Shown: piece by piece, positions 6,532 to 15,311 of the stretch | How the letters are laid out: each line of letters starts with the position of its first letter | How positions within the stretch are numbered: the first letter of the stretch is position 1 | Made by a program: the position numbers and the translations under genes | IMG/VR virus record: IMGVR_UViG_3300036985_006499 | Span: 1-31,118 of that record | Source of the DNA: a virus | DNA length: 31,118 nucleotides | Strand: one strand, 5' to 3' | Notes under the pieces: generated by a model | The model's input: only the letters and a program-made list of their open reading frames with translations | Databases searched by the model: none | Told to the model about the DNA's origin: nothing

Positions 6532-8591
6532 TGGATTACGAGCTTTTGATAAAAATGAGAGCTATTGATCAAGCTTCTCAAGTCGCTAATAAAGTTAGTG
6601 GCAATTTTGATAATTTCGGAAAGAAGATGATGTCAATGGGAAGCCAGTTAAATGTTCTTGGTCAGAGAATGACTTGGATGGTTTCTGTTCCCTTGTTGGC
6701 ATTTGCTAATTCATCTGTAGATACGGCAGTAGAAATAGAACGTTCATGGACAAGATTTAGAAAGGTTTTTAATGGAACAGAGGATGATATTAAAAATCTT
6801 ATGGGAGTAGCTACAGAACTTTCTAATAAATTTGGAAGACCAATAGAAGAAATAAATGGAATAATGGCTGAATTTAATAAAGCCGGAATAGATTCTAGTA
6901 AAGAGTTAGAAAAATTAGCGTCTATTGTTTCAGAAACAGCTATTATTTTTGATACAGAACTACAAACAGCACTAGATGGAACTAAATCAGTTATGATGGG
7001 ATTTAATTTAACCGCTATGGAAACAGAAAAAGCATTAGCAGCTATAAATATAATTGCAGATAAAACAACTGCATCAGAAGAAGGTATTCTTGATGTTTTT
7101 AATAGGGCTGCTGGAACTGCCAGACAAGCAGGATTTTCTTTTAGAGAATTAGCATCTTCTCAATCTGTTTTTGAAAAAAACGCTATTCCTGCTGGTAGAG
7201 CTGGAAATGCAATGAAAAGTATACTTACATCATTAACAAAGCAATCACAAAAAGCAAAAGATCAATTTAAAGTACTAGGTGTTGATATGGAATCAACAGC
7301 TTGGAGAACTTCAAATGCTGGAGACAAATTAAATATATTAGCAAAAACATTATTACAAGTAAAACAAAGTGGTGATAAGTTAAAACTAGCAGACTTGAAT
7401 GAAGCAATGGCTTCCTTGGTGGGAAAATTTCAAATAAATAATCTTAATGTATTGTTAGAAGATTTATCATATGAATTTGATAATAATGCTCAAACAATAT
7501 CTCAATTTAATGAAGGATTAAGAGTTTCTGCTGATGAAACAGAGAATCTTAAATTTAAAAATGAGCAGTTAAAAAAGGTTCTTGAATCATCTCCACAAAA
7601 ACTAGATACTTTAAATCAAATATATAGAAACCAACAATCAATTTTAGGAAATCAATTATTACCATATAAATTAAAATTATTAGAAACAATTTCAAAATTA
7701 ATAGATGGTTTTAATAAACTTTCTCCAGAAACTCAAAAATGGGTATTATATTTAACTGGTGCTGTTGTTGTTCTTGGACCATTATTAGCTGGATTAGGAC
7801 TTCTTATGACAGGATTAGGATCATTGGGAACGATAATTGTTTCTGTCTCTAGTGCTGTCGGATCTGTTGGTTCTGCTATTGGATTAGTTGGAGGATTATG
7901 GGCACTAGTTGCTGTTCTTGCTATTATTTCAACAATTATGATAGTAAAGGCTATTAAATCTTTTAAAGAATTGAACTCACAAATAGAAGAATCAAATAAA
8001 TGGTTACAGCAGAACAATAAAACATTAGATGTTTTTCAACAAAAAGTTGGATCATTAAGCACACAAAAATCTAATGATCAGCTTCAAAATGCAATTAATA
8101 AATCAAGAGAAATGGATAAAGCATTACAAGACTTGAATAATAGATATTCTGGTTTTGGAGGAGTATTAAGATCGGTTGGAGATCAATTTGCAGAATGGGG
8201 AAATAAGGCTGTAAATGCGTTAAAAAAGGTTTGGGGATGGTTAAAAGAAAAAGGATTAAACGCAGGAAGTGCTATTTCAAAAATGCTTGGATTTGCTAAT
8301 GGAGGAATTGTAAATGGTTATGCAAACGGTGGTTTAGTCTATGCTGCCAATGGTTTTCTCGCTAGAGGGAAAGACACTGTCCCTGCAATGTTGAGCCCTG
8401 GAGAAATGGTTTTAAATAAATCACAGCAAAGCACTTTATTTGATTTGCTTTCAGGAAGATCACAAATGCAATCTGCAGGTGGTCCTGTTATCAATATTAA
8501 TGTTGGAACAATGGTTGCTTCAAGAGGAGAACAAAGAGAGTTTGCCAGAAAGATACAAGAATTATTAACTGAAGATAATAAGAGAAAATAA
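6531..8591 (+). CDS. Tail tape measure protein
   Basis: A 686-aa protein and a clear tape measure. Residues 1-60 start with YELLIKMRAIDQASQVANKV. Residues about 70-330 match the TP901-type core (ATELSNKFGRPIEEI, MGFNLTAMETEKALAAINII, FREL, NAMKSILTSL). Residues about 404-475 are a Gly/Ala/Val/Ile-rich membrane-type region (LTGAVVVLGPLLAGLGLLM and after). The C-terminus has the frequent motif FANGGIVNGYANGG, then DTVPAMLSPGEMVLNKSQQ. It sets tail length and is ejected with DNA; at about 1.5 angstrom per residue it implies a tail near 100 nm. The start overlaps the chaperone stop. It is short for a siphophage tape measure and shows no lysozyme or peptidase domain. Confidence 0.9.
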   Translation: MDYELLIKMRAIDQASQVANKVSGNFDNFGKKMMSMGSQLNVLGQRMTWMVSVPLLAFANSSVDTAVEIERSWTRFRKVFNGTEDDIKNLMGVATELSNKFGRPIEEINGIMAEFNKAGIDSSKELEKLASIVSETAIIFDTELQTALDGTKSVMMGFNLTAMETEKALAAINIIADKTTASEEGILDVFNRAAGTARQAGFSFRELASSQSVFEKNAIPAGRAGNAMKSILTSLTKQSQKAKDQFKVLGVDMESTAWRTSNAGDKLNILAKTLLQVKQSGDKLKLADLNEAMASLVGKFQINNLNVLLEDLSYEFDNNAQTISQFNEGLRVSADETENLKFKNEQLKKVLESSPQKLDTLNQIYRNQQSILGNQLLPYKLKLLETISKLIDGFNKLSPETQKWVLYLTGAVVVLGPLLAGLGLLMTGLGSLGTIIVSVSSAVGSVGSAIGLVGGLWALVAVLAIISTIMIVKAIKSFKELNSQIEESNKWLQQNNKTLDVFQQKVGSLSTQKSNDQLQNAINKSREMDKALQDLNNRYSGFGGVLRSVGDQFAEWGNKAVNALKKVWGWLKEKGLNAGSAISKMLGFANGGIVNGYANGGLVYAANGFLARGKDTVPAMLSPGEMVLNKSQQSTLFDLLSGRSQMQSAGGPVININVGTMVASRGEQREFARKIQELLTEDNKRK

Positions 8592-8592
8592 T

Positions 8593-8958
8593 ATGTGGGG
8601 AAAAATAAATGACTTAGAAATAAATGCTCCATCTTCTTTTACGGAAACAAACGAAGTTGTCGGAGGTTATAATATTACTCTTATGGGGAATAAGAGAAGA
8701 TTTGTAAAGAATGTTAAAAAGATATGGACATTTGGTTATGATATTATCACTAATCAAAACTATGCTGATATTTTGTATGAATTTAACAGATTATCAACAT
8801 CTGGATTACAAACAAGCCAGCCATATGCAACATTTACTGTTAATGATTCAAGATTTTCCATAAGTGGAGAGAGAGTCCATATGGATGTAGGAGATAGGAA
8901 TATCATTCCTGCCACTGATTTATTGTCTAATTTTGAAATAACTTTGACTCAATTATGA
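8593..8958 (+). CDS. Distal tail / minor tail protein
   Basis: A 121-aa beta-rich protein between the tape measure and the hub, where siphophages encode distal tail (Dit-like) or lambda gpM-like proteins. It begins MWGKINDLEINAPSSFTETN and contains RRFVKNVKKIWTFGYDIIT and a C-terminal strand LLSNFEITLTQL. 'Replace the wild-type feature, keep the pattern' features of Dit (such as 'W.....G') are only faint, so the name rests on position. It overlaps the hub gene by 4 bases (ATGA), and its start lies one base after the tape measure stop. Confidence 0.6.
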   Translation: MWGKINDLEINAPSSFTETNEVVGGYNITLMGNKRRFVKNVKKIWTFGYDIITNQNYADILYEFNRLSTSGLQTSQPYATFTVNDSRFSISGERVHMDVGDRNIIPATDLLSNFEITLTQL

Positions 8959-11495
8959 TAAATCCGCCTAGTGGATTAATTGAACAAACAGATTATTACA
9001 CCAGAAATCCTGCAGCAAAAATAAATATATCTTGGGGAAGCACATTGATTTCTGGGGAATGGTTTGTAATAGATGAAAGTCTTGTTGATTCTAATTCGCT
9101 TATAACTAAAATTACATATCCTGACGGAGCTGATATTGAAGAATTTATATCGGATATTGATGCGTATGTTTTTTCTGATGAAAGCGAATATATCCAGATG
9201 ATTGAAGGCTATTCTGAACTTTTAGGGGATAGTTTCCAATATTCTTCTTCTGATATGGATTGTGAACTTGATAATTCTAATAATAGGTTTACTCCTAGAA
9301 AAAATAAGAATAAGCTTGCTAATCCCGGATTTGAAGATAATAAAGATTTTTGGAATGAATATATTGGAGGTTCAGAGCTTGTTGATCAAGAACAATTAAC
9401 CAGTAGTTCAAATATTTTAAATATTGGTGGAATAAATACTCCAATAGGAGGACAATCATTTATTCCTCTTAAAAACAATATATCTAAAATAGCTCTAAGG
9501 ATAACTAGAAGATATACTTCTAATACATCCCCTTTAAAAATACAGATAAGGACTTCAATGTTGGTTAGTGGAAATAAAGTTCCATCAAACACTATTTTAG
9601 CTTCTGTTGTTTACCCAGCAAGTTATTTTAATTCTTCTTCTTCAGATGCTGTGATAGACATTGTTTGTCCTGTTACTCCAGGACAAACACACTTTATAAC
9701 AGTTGAGCAAGTAAATCCTAGTAATACTTATTATTATAGAGTTTACGGAGCAACTCCTCAAAATTATACTGGAGGAAATTTTGTTTTATGGAATATAACC
9801 TCTAATGCATGGATACAGTATGGAACAATGGATATGTATTTTAAAACATATTATCAGGAAACTAAAGAAAATAGAGGAAATTTCTTTATCAATGAGTTTA
9901 ATGTAAGAAAAGGAAGAAGGTCTTTACAGATAAATAATTCAGGATCATGGAACGCATATTTATTTTCAGATATTGTTCCTATATATAATATAGATAGTAA
10001 GTATAAAAATCCAATAACATCTCCAGAAAATTGGACATTTTCTGCCTATATGAATGGTACTGGAAAGCACTCTGTTAACCTTAGTGCTTTTACATTATCT
10101 GCCAGTGGATCTGACGATTTTAGCACAGGATATTTGACAGGTTCATCTTATCAAACATCATTAGTCTCCGGTTCTTGGACAAGGCTAGAAACAACATTAA
10201 CTGTTCCGTCAGGAACAAATTATCTTAGAGTGGCGATAGTAGCTTCCGGCATTTGGTCTGTTTCTGATGATCTACAGTTAGAAAAAAATTCATATTCAAC
10301 TAATATAGAAGAAGATTTTATTGGAGAAAAGATTTATCCAAAAAGAGCCATTAAGTCATTTGTGGGATTTTCTGATTATATTGTTCCTAAGTTTACAGGA
10401 CTTATTGATAAAATTGTTCCTGATATTAAAAATGATACTGTTCAGATACATGCCTATGATTGGACAGATAAGCTAAAAGATACTTTAATTACCTCAGAAT
10501 TATATCAAAATGTCAGGTCTGATCAACTTATCGGATATTTGGCTGATATGGTTGGTATATCGGTTGGAAGAAGAAAATTAGAACAAGGGGTTGATACAAT
10601 AGACTTTGCGTGGTTTCAGGAAGGTTCAGCTTGGACATATATGCAACAAATTGCAGAAGCTGAAGGTGGAAGAATATTCTTTGACGAAGAAGGTATTTTA
10701 AATTTTTGGAATAGAAATCACTATTTTAATCAGAATGAAAATCCTGTTTATACCTTTAATTTTAATGATAATATATTAGATCTTAAATATGATATTAGCA
10801 AAGATAAGATTAAGAATAGAATAGTAGTAAAAGCACAACCAAAACAATTGCTTAATAAGACTATAATTTATAATGATACTAATCAACCGTCATTATCTTA
10901 TGATAATATCCAAGAATTTTGGTGTCAATTTGCTTACTCATCAGATTCTAGCGTATCAGCGATTAATGTAGAAGTTCCAACCATAGGGCAAAATATCATT
11001 GCTAATACTAAGGCAGACGGAACAGGAACAAATGTTTCAAGCTATTTGGCTATTACCAGTCATTATGTATTTTCTGAATCAATAAAGATAAATATTGTCA
11101 GCACTTATCCTGAAACAATTTATATTACAAAATTTCAAGTCCTTGGACAGCCGATAGTGGTTAAAAAGAATATTCAATATGTAGCTGAAGATTATAAATC
11201 ACAAAGACTATATGATGTTCAGGAATTACAGATAGAAAATGACTTGATAGATTCTGAAGAGTATGCTAAGCTTTTAGGAGACCAAAAATTAGCAGAACTT
11301 AAAGACCCAAGAGATTTGATACAAATCGAGTGTATCGGAGTTCCTTATCTTCAATTAGGAGATCTAGTAAGAGTTCAAAATAGCTTTGAGGGAACATATG
11401 ATAATTACTTTATTTCAAAAAACAGATGGAGAATGGATGGAGAATTCGTACAAAACTTAGATTTAATTAAGTTTAAAAAAGTATTATCATCATGA
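8955..11495 (+). CDS. Tail tip/baseplate hub with carbohydrate-binding-like insert
   Basis: An 846-aa protein. Residues 1-120 look like a hub N-terminal domain (YSELLGDSFQYSSSDMDCELDNSNNRF), which resembles the gp37/siphovirus hub family where a 'D..L.N....F' element is common. Residues about 120-450 form a beta-rich insert beginning NKLANPGFEDNKDFWN and including SGSWTRLETTLTVPSGTNYLRV, the pattern of a carbohydrate-binding-like jelly roll. Residues about 460-846 return to hub sequence: FTGLIDKIVPDIKNDTVQIHAYDW, a helix of the form EGSAWTYMQQIAEAEGGRIFFDEEG, and a C-terminal LGDLVRVQNS. It should cap the tube and contact the cell surface. The sugar-binding role is inferred. Confidence 0.75.
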   Translation: MINPPSGLIEQTDYYTRNPAAKINISWGSTLISGEWFVIDESLVDSNSLITKITYPDGADIEEFISDIDAYVFSDESEYIQMIEGYSELLGDSFQYSSSDMDCELDNSNNRFTPRKNKNKLANPGFEDNKDFWNEYIGGSELVDQEQLTSSSNILNIGGINTPIGGQSFIPLKNNISKIALRITRRYTSNTSPLKIQIRTSMLVSGNKVPSNTILASVVYPASYFNSSSSDAVIDIVCPVTPGQTHFITVEQVNPSNTYYYRVYGATPQNYTGGNFVLWNITSNAWIQYGTMDMYFKTYYQETKENRGNFFINEFNVRKGRRSLQINNSGSWNAYLFSDIVPIYNIDSKYKNPITSPENWTFSAYMNGTGKHSVNLSAFTLSASGSDDFSTGYLTGSSYQTSLVSGSWTRLETTLTVPSGTNYLRVAIVASGIWSVSDDLQLEKNSYSTNIEEDFIGEKIYPKRAIKSFVGFSDYIVPKFTGLIDKIVPDIKNDTVQIHAYDWTDKLKDTLITSELYQNVRSDQLIGYLADMVGISVGRRKLEQGVDTIDFAWFQEGSAWTYMQQIAEAEGGRIFFDEEGILNFWNRNHYFNQNENPVYTFNFNDNILDLKYDISKDKIKNRIVVKAQPKQLLNKTIIYNDTNQPSLSYDNIQEFWCQFAYSSDSSVSAINVEVPTIGQNIIANTKADGTGTNVSSYLAITSHYVFSESIKINIVSTYPETIYITKFQVLGQPIVVKKNIQYVAEDYKSQRLYDVQELQIENDLIDSEEYAKLLGDQKLAELKDPRDLIQIECIGVPYLQLGDLVRVQNSFEGTYDNYFISKNRWRMDGEFVQNLDLIKFKKVLSS

Positions 11496-12259
11496 GCAAG
11501 TCTAAAGGAATAATAAATGAATTTGATATAGCTACTATTGATAGATCTTTAAATACTGATATTTCAACAGGAATAATGTCTGTTAATAAGATTGAATTTG
11601 ATAATTTTTATGGAAGAAACGATGAAACTATAACTTACAGCGGAGTATGGAGCGATGAAGAAGTCGGTTTATTGCTTGGAGGAGGAAGAATGGTTTCAAG
11701 CGTAGTTGGTGATTTTTTTGAAGTAGATTTTGAAGGTTCTAGCATAGGAATATATACTGAAATAGCCAGTAACCTTGGAAAACTTGATATGTATGTTGAT
11801 GAAACATTTATTGAGACTGTTGATTTATACCAACCATTTTTTGCTCAAGCAAGAGCAATAACATGGAAAAAGACAGATTTAGAGTTAAAAACTCATAAAT
11901 TAAGAGGTGAAATAGCAACAAAAAACGCAGGCTCATCATCAAATAGGGTTGGAATCCAAGGATATACGTTATTTCCTCATGAGGGAATAAAGTTACAACA
12001 ACTATCTAATTATGTCTATTCTTATACTGTTGTTGTTACAACTAATGCAAGAGGATATTATAAAGGAACTATCGACACTCCTAGTGGAAATTTTCAGGTA
12101 ATTGATATTATAGGAGTAAGATGTTCAGAGGCAGATATGAATAATAATCCGGTATATGCAGGAACAACAGCATGGAGTGGAACAGCTTGGTATTTATATT
12201 TTGGTTATGGAACTAGATCATATAGCGTTACGATAACTTTATCAATTTCTAATCTATAA
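11492..12259 (+). CDS. Adhesin-like tail protein A (paralogue of the next gene)
   Basis: A 255-aa protein, paralogous to its neighbour. Residues about 50-165 have a galactose-binding-like layout: a D-F-E-G-S-S-I-G-I-Y turn, then KLDMYVDETFIETVDLYQPF, WKKTDLELKTHKLRGEI and NRVGIQGYTLFPHEGIKLQQLS. The C-terminal 80 residues (TTNARGYYKGTI, NPVYAGTTAWSGTAWYLYFGYG) form a second beta-rich unit. It has no signal peptide, fitting a virion protein. It overlaps the hub gene by 4 bases and the next gene by one (TAATG). Likely a receptor-contact or tip-decorating protein; a purely structural role is possible. Confidence 0.6.
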   Translation: MSKSKGIINEFDIATIDRSLNTDISTGIMSVNKIEFDNFYGRNDETITYSGVWSDEEVGLLLGGGRMVSSVVGDFFEVDFEGSSIGIYTEIASNLGKLDMYVDETFIETVDLYQPFFAQARAITWKKTDLELKTHKLRGEIATKNAGSSSNRVGIQGYTLFPHEGIKLQQLSNYVYSYTVVVTTNARGYYKGTIDTPSGNFQVIDIIGVRCSEADMNNNPVYAGTTAWSGTAWYLYFGYGTRSYSVTITLSISNL

Positions 12260-13020
12260 TGTCAAAATCAAGAATAATAACAAATGAGATAGTAAGGGGG
12301 CTTTACAAAGAAACATTAAAACCGCAAGAAGAATATAATATTGTAAGCGGAAGATATATTGATTTTGATTCATTTATACCGATAACAAATTCTGGAATAG
12401 TGTATTCTTATGGATGGGAGATAGATTATAAAAGCGATAGTATAGAAAATAATTTTTTTGGAGCATGTGAAGTTTTTGCGGAAGCATCAGGATTAACAAT
12501 GGAATATGAGTTTGATGGAAAAAATATAGGAATTTTTGGACAGAAAGATTTTGATACCGGAGCGTTAAATATTTATATTGATGATGAATTTGTTGAAACT
12601 GTAAATACCTATAGTGCTAACCAATTTGAAAGATCATTAATTTGGCAAAAGACAGACTTAACGGATGCAAATCATATAATAAAAGTTGAAACAGCCAACG
12701 CTACTTATGTTGGAATATCAGGATTTACTTTTCTTCCGAATGAAGGTTTAAAACTACAACACTTATCAGATGATTTGTATTATTATGCTATTTCAGCAAC
12801 TACTAATGCAAATGGATATTATGCTTTTACATTTACCGCTCCTGAAGGATATGATGTTTATCATATTGCTAATATATGTTTGCAAAAAAGCGATATGGAT
12901 TCTGCAACATATACTGCATTGACAATGCCTGCATGGAGGGGAACAGAAGCTTACATTTTTTACGGAATAGCTTTACATACTTATAATATAACAATTGGAT
13001 TAAGAATATCAAAAATATGA
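12259..13020 (+). CDS. Adhesin-like tail protein B (paralogue of the previous gene)
   Basis: A 253-aa protein that follows its neighbour block for block. It has KNIGIFGQKDFDTGALNIYIDDEFVETVNTY-type strands, WQKTDLTDANHIIKVE, and GFTFLPNEGLKLQHLSDDLYYY against GYTLFPHEGIKLQQLSNYVYSY in gene A. TTNANGYYAFTF is followed by a C-terminal unit with MPAWRGTEAYIFYGIA. The alignment is clear along the whole length, but identity is well below that of a recent duplication. Two related adhesin-type proteins in a row suggest subfunctions, for example different glycans or two positions in one tip complex. It starts on the A of the previous stop (TAATG) and overlaps the next gene by 4 bases. Confidence 0.6.
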   Translation: MSKSRIITNEIVRGLYKETLKPQEEYNIVSGRYIDFDSFIPITNSGIVYSYGWEIDYKSDSIENNFFGACEVFAEASGLTMEYEFDGKNIGIFGQKDFDTGALNIYIDDEFVETVNTYSANQFERSLIWQKTDLTDANHIIKVETANATYVGISGFTFLPNEGLKLQHLSDDLYYYAISATTNANGYYAFTFTAPEGYDVYHIANICLQKSDMDSATYTALTMPAWRGTEAYIFYGIALHTYNITIGLRISKI

Positions 13021-13358
13021 TTTATTTATTTCACAAAAAAGGAGAAATTGATTCTGTCATGAATACTGGATCAGTTGATATGTTTGGAGTTGAAAAATTA
13101 AAAAAAACACATTCAGATAAAGAAGTCATTAATATATCTGAAGAAGATTATTTAAAAATAAAAAATGATCTAGTGATATTTGAAGTGATTGATGGAAAGG
13201 TTGTTGAAAAATCAGAGGCAAAGAAAAAAGAAATAGCAGATTTTAGGGATAATTGGTATAGAGAAAATACAATTCAAGGATTATCAGAAAAGATAAATGA
13301 ATTAAAACAGGAAAATGAATCACTTAGTAATTTATTAAAAGATAAGAAATTAATTTAA
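13017..13358 (+). CDS. Small tail-region protein with C-terminal coiled coil
   Basis: A 113-aa protein between the adhesin pair and the collar protein. The first 60 residues (MIYLFHKKGEIDSV, VINISEEDYLKIKNDLVIFEV) are mixed alpha-beta; the last 35 (LSEKINELKQENESLSNLLKDKK) show a heptad pattern typical of a coiled coil. Short proteins with such ends near fibre genes often act as fibre-assembly factors or as connectors, but I recognise no family. It overlaps the previous gene by 4 bases and stops 4 bases before the collar gene's start. Confidence 0.55.
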   Translation: MIYLFHKKGEIDSVMNTGSVDMFGVEKLKKTHSDKEVINISEEDYLKIKNDLVIFEVIDGKVVEKSEAKKKEIADFRDNWYRENTIQGLSEKINELKQENESLSNLLKDKKLI

Positions 13359-13362
13359 AAAT

Positions 13363-13917
13363 ATGGCTTGGACATCACCAAAAACATGGTCTTATAAAGA
13401 AACTTTGTCATCTGTAGACCTTAACACCTACGTTAAAGATAATATGAATTATTTAAAAACACTTCTTCCTGCTGGTGTTATTCTTCCTTATGGAGGAAGC
13501 TCTGCTCCTGCTGAGTTTTTGATATGTGATGGAAGTGCTGTTAGTAGAACAACCTATGCAACACTTTTTTCTGCTATTGGAGATTCTTATGGTATTGGAG
13601 ACGGATCTTCAACATTTAATCTTCCTAATTTAAAAGGTAAGGTTCCTGTTGGTAAAAACTCTGCAGAAACAGAATTTGATTCACTTGGAGAAGCAGGAGG
13701 ATCTAAAGTTGCAGCAACACATACTCATGCAGTTTCCGGAAATACTGGTAGTACTCCTAGTAATTTAGCTGGTGTTGATGGATATGGAGAGGGAACAGAA
13801 GTGGCACAAGGTCGTAGTCCAGGACACAGTCATACAGTTTCTATTACCTCTGCTGCAGGCGGAGATGTTTCTATATTGCAACCATATGTCGTTACAAATT
13901 TCATTATAAAATATTAG
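13363..13917 (+). CDS. Phage tail collar domain protein
   Basis: A 184-aa protein with the tail-collar signature. Residues about 36-100 read LPAGVILPYGGSSAPAEFLI, C-DGSAVSRTTYATLF, then a G-DGSSTFNLPNLKGKVPVG segment, close to the collar family of T4 gp12 and many fibres. The second half contains HTHAVSGNTGS and GHSHTVSIT; such His pairs are the metal-binding or loop elements of these tips. It ends with the family's 'QPYVVTNFIIKY'. Likely a tail fibre tip or host-recognition subunit. It is the last gene of the late operon and is followed at once by the bidirectional terminator. Confidence 0.87.
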   Translation: MAWTSPKTWSYKETLSSVDLNTYVKDNMNYLKTLLPAGVILPYGGSSAPAEFLICDGSAVSRTTYATLFSAIGDSYGIGDGSSTFNLPNLKGKVPVGKNSAETEFDSLGEAGGSKVAATHTHAVSGNTGSTPSNLAGVDGYGEGTEVAQGRSPGHSHTVSITSAAGGDVSILQPYVVTNFIIKY

Positions 13918-13932
13918 AAACAAAAACAAACA

Positions 13933-13959
13933 AAAAAGCCTCCATATCGGAGGCTTTTT
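13933..13959. terminator. Bidirectional intrinsic terminator between converging operons
   Basis: AAAAAGCCTCC (13933-13943) pairs perfectly with GGAGGCTTTTT (13949-13959) around ATATC. The A- and T-flanks make it a good Rho-independent terminator for both strands. It sits between the collar gene (ends 13917, plus) and the glycosyltransferase (ends 13961, minus), the only place in the window where two operons converge. Confidence 0.92.
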
Positions 13960-13960
13960 A

Positions 13961-15220
13961 CTATTTTAGTGAATCTGTTATTAATTTATCCCAATCTTTT
14001 ACTATCTTTTCCCAAGTTATATTATCAATTACCCATTGATAAGCCTTTTCTTCCATTTCTTTCCTAGTATCATAATGAGAATATGCCCATAACATCTTTT
14101 CAACCATATCGTCAATATTGGCTGTTGGTCTGATCAAACTATTATCCATTGGACCATTCATTGTTAAGTGGTTTGGCTTATCTCCTGATTCATACAGGAT
14201 TCCCCTGTCATCAGCTAATATTTCTTTTAAGGAAGTATTATTAGGAAATACATTTAGCGTTTTTGCTGCCATAGATTCAGAACAACTTAACCCCCATCCC
14301 TCTCCAAGAGTTGTTGAGATATTTATATCAGCAATATTATAGAGAGAATTTATGAAGGAATCATTAAATCCTTTTCCTTGATTAAATGTTTTTGGATTTG
14401 GATACAGCCAATTGTCTAATATTCCTAATTGTTCAGCTACTTCTATTAAATTTCCACCTCTATCTCCAATAACATCACAATGAGTATACAATACAGAATT
14501 AGGAACGATTGATCTAAATATCTTGAAAGCCAATAGAGTATGGAATAAGTTTTTTCTTTCCTGATTTCTATTTACATTAACCATTAAAAAATTATTTTTA
14601 AGGTTGTTTTCTTTGAAAAACTTATTTCTAAATTCCTCTTTTTCTTCCTCTGTTAGTTGGTAGTATGTTTTTGTATCTACTCCATGATACATAACATGAT
14701 ACTCTCTATCAAGTATTTCCTTTGATTTCTCCATTGCATAATTAGTATATGGACAGGCTATGTCTGCAAATTTTACTGATTTTTCAATCCAGTCTTTCTT
14801 TGGTTTTGCGTCAATCGGATAGTAATATATCCATTTGAATCTTTGTCCTTTTTGAAGTATTTTCTTACCATCTTTTTCAATAATTAATCCGTCACGAAGT
14901 TTTTTAATATGCTCTCCGATAGTAGCCATTACGAATGTGTCCTGAAGAGTGAATAAAACATCGAATTTATCATCCTTATTTCTTAGCAAGTCAAGCAATC
15001 TTTGCCTTCCATATACATCATTTTGTTGATTGATGCTTGCCGGATAAAGTTTATAGGGCAAATCATGCGGATCTCCATAATAATTTATAGCAACTACGCT
15101 TATATCATATTTTCCAGTTTTATGAAGTCCATTTAGAATTTCTTTGCTTACATGTCCAAATCCAGTAGAACAAGTTGGAGAATCTCCATAAAAAAGCAAT
15201 TTTATTTTTTTATCTTCCAT
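13961..15220 (-). CDS. GT4-type glycosyltransferase
   Basis: A 419-aa GT-B fold glycosyltransferase. The N-terminal half opens with LLFYGDSPTCSTGFGHVSKE, a Gly-rich acceptor-side loop. The C-terminal half carries NVNRNQERKN (214-223, with the Arg/Lys that hold the nucleotide phosphates) and the E-x7-E motif at E307 and E315 in LGEGWGLSCSESMAA. Such enzymes move a sugar from a nucleotide-sugar with retention of configuration. It is cytoplasmic, with no membrane segment. It is the last gene of the minus-strand block and follows a 64-base inverted repeat. With the GT2 and methyltransferase genes upstream it probably builds or trims a glycan; the acceptor is unknown. Confidence 0.85.
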   Translation of the reverse strand: MEDKKIKLLFYGDSPTCSTGFGHVSKEILNGLHKTGKYDISVVAINYYGDPHDLPYKLYPASINQQNDVYGRQRLLDLLRNKDDKFDVLFTLQDTFVMATIGEHIKKLRDGLIIEKDGKKILQKGQRFKWIYYYPIDAKPKKDWIEKSVKFADIACPYTNYAMEKSKEILDREYHVMYHGVDTKTYYQLTEEEKEEFRNKFFKENNLKNNFLMVNVNRNQERKNLFHTLLAFKIFRSIVPNSVLYTHCDVIGDRGGNLIEVAEQLGILDNWLYPNPKTFNQGKGFNDSFINSLYNIADINISTTLGEGWGLSCSESMAAKTLNVFPNNTSLKEILADDRGILYESGDKPNHLTMNGPMDNSLIRPTANIDDMVEKMLWAYSHYDTRKEMEEKAYQWVIDNITWEKIVKDWDKLITDSLK

Positions 15221-15246
15221 ATATTAAAATTTATTAATTAGCTATG

Positions 15247-15310
15247 ATTAGCTTATGCAGGGCGTGGCAACACTAAAGTTAATTTATGTTCTGCTTCTGC
15301 ATAAGCTAAT
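15247..15310 (-). repeat. Perfect 14-bp inverted repeat between RusA-like and GT4 genes
   Basis: ATTAGCTTATGCAG (15247-15260) is the exact reverse complement of 15297-15310, around a 36-base loop. The arms are mid-AT sequence with no T-run, so this is not a classical terminator. It lies in the only gap of note (91 bases) in this part of the cassette, just upstream of the GT4 gene on the minus strand. It could be a structured leader, a processing site or a protein site. Confidence 0.65.
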
Positions 15311-15311
15311 A

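Noticed and set aside
7733-8017. A 94-aa minus-strand ORF in the tape measure gene
   Set aside because: Antisense shadow of the hydrophobic membrane-type region of the tape measure.
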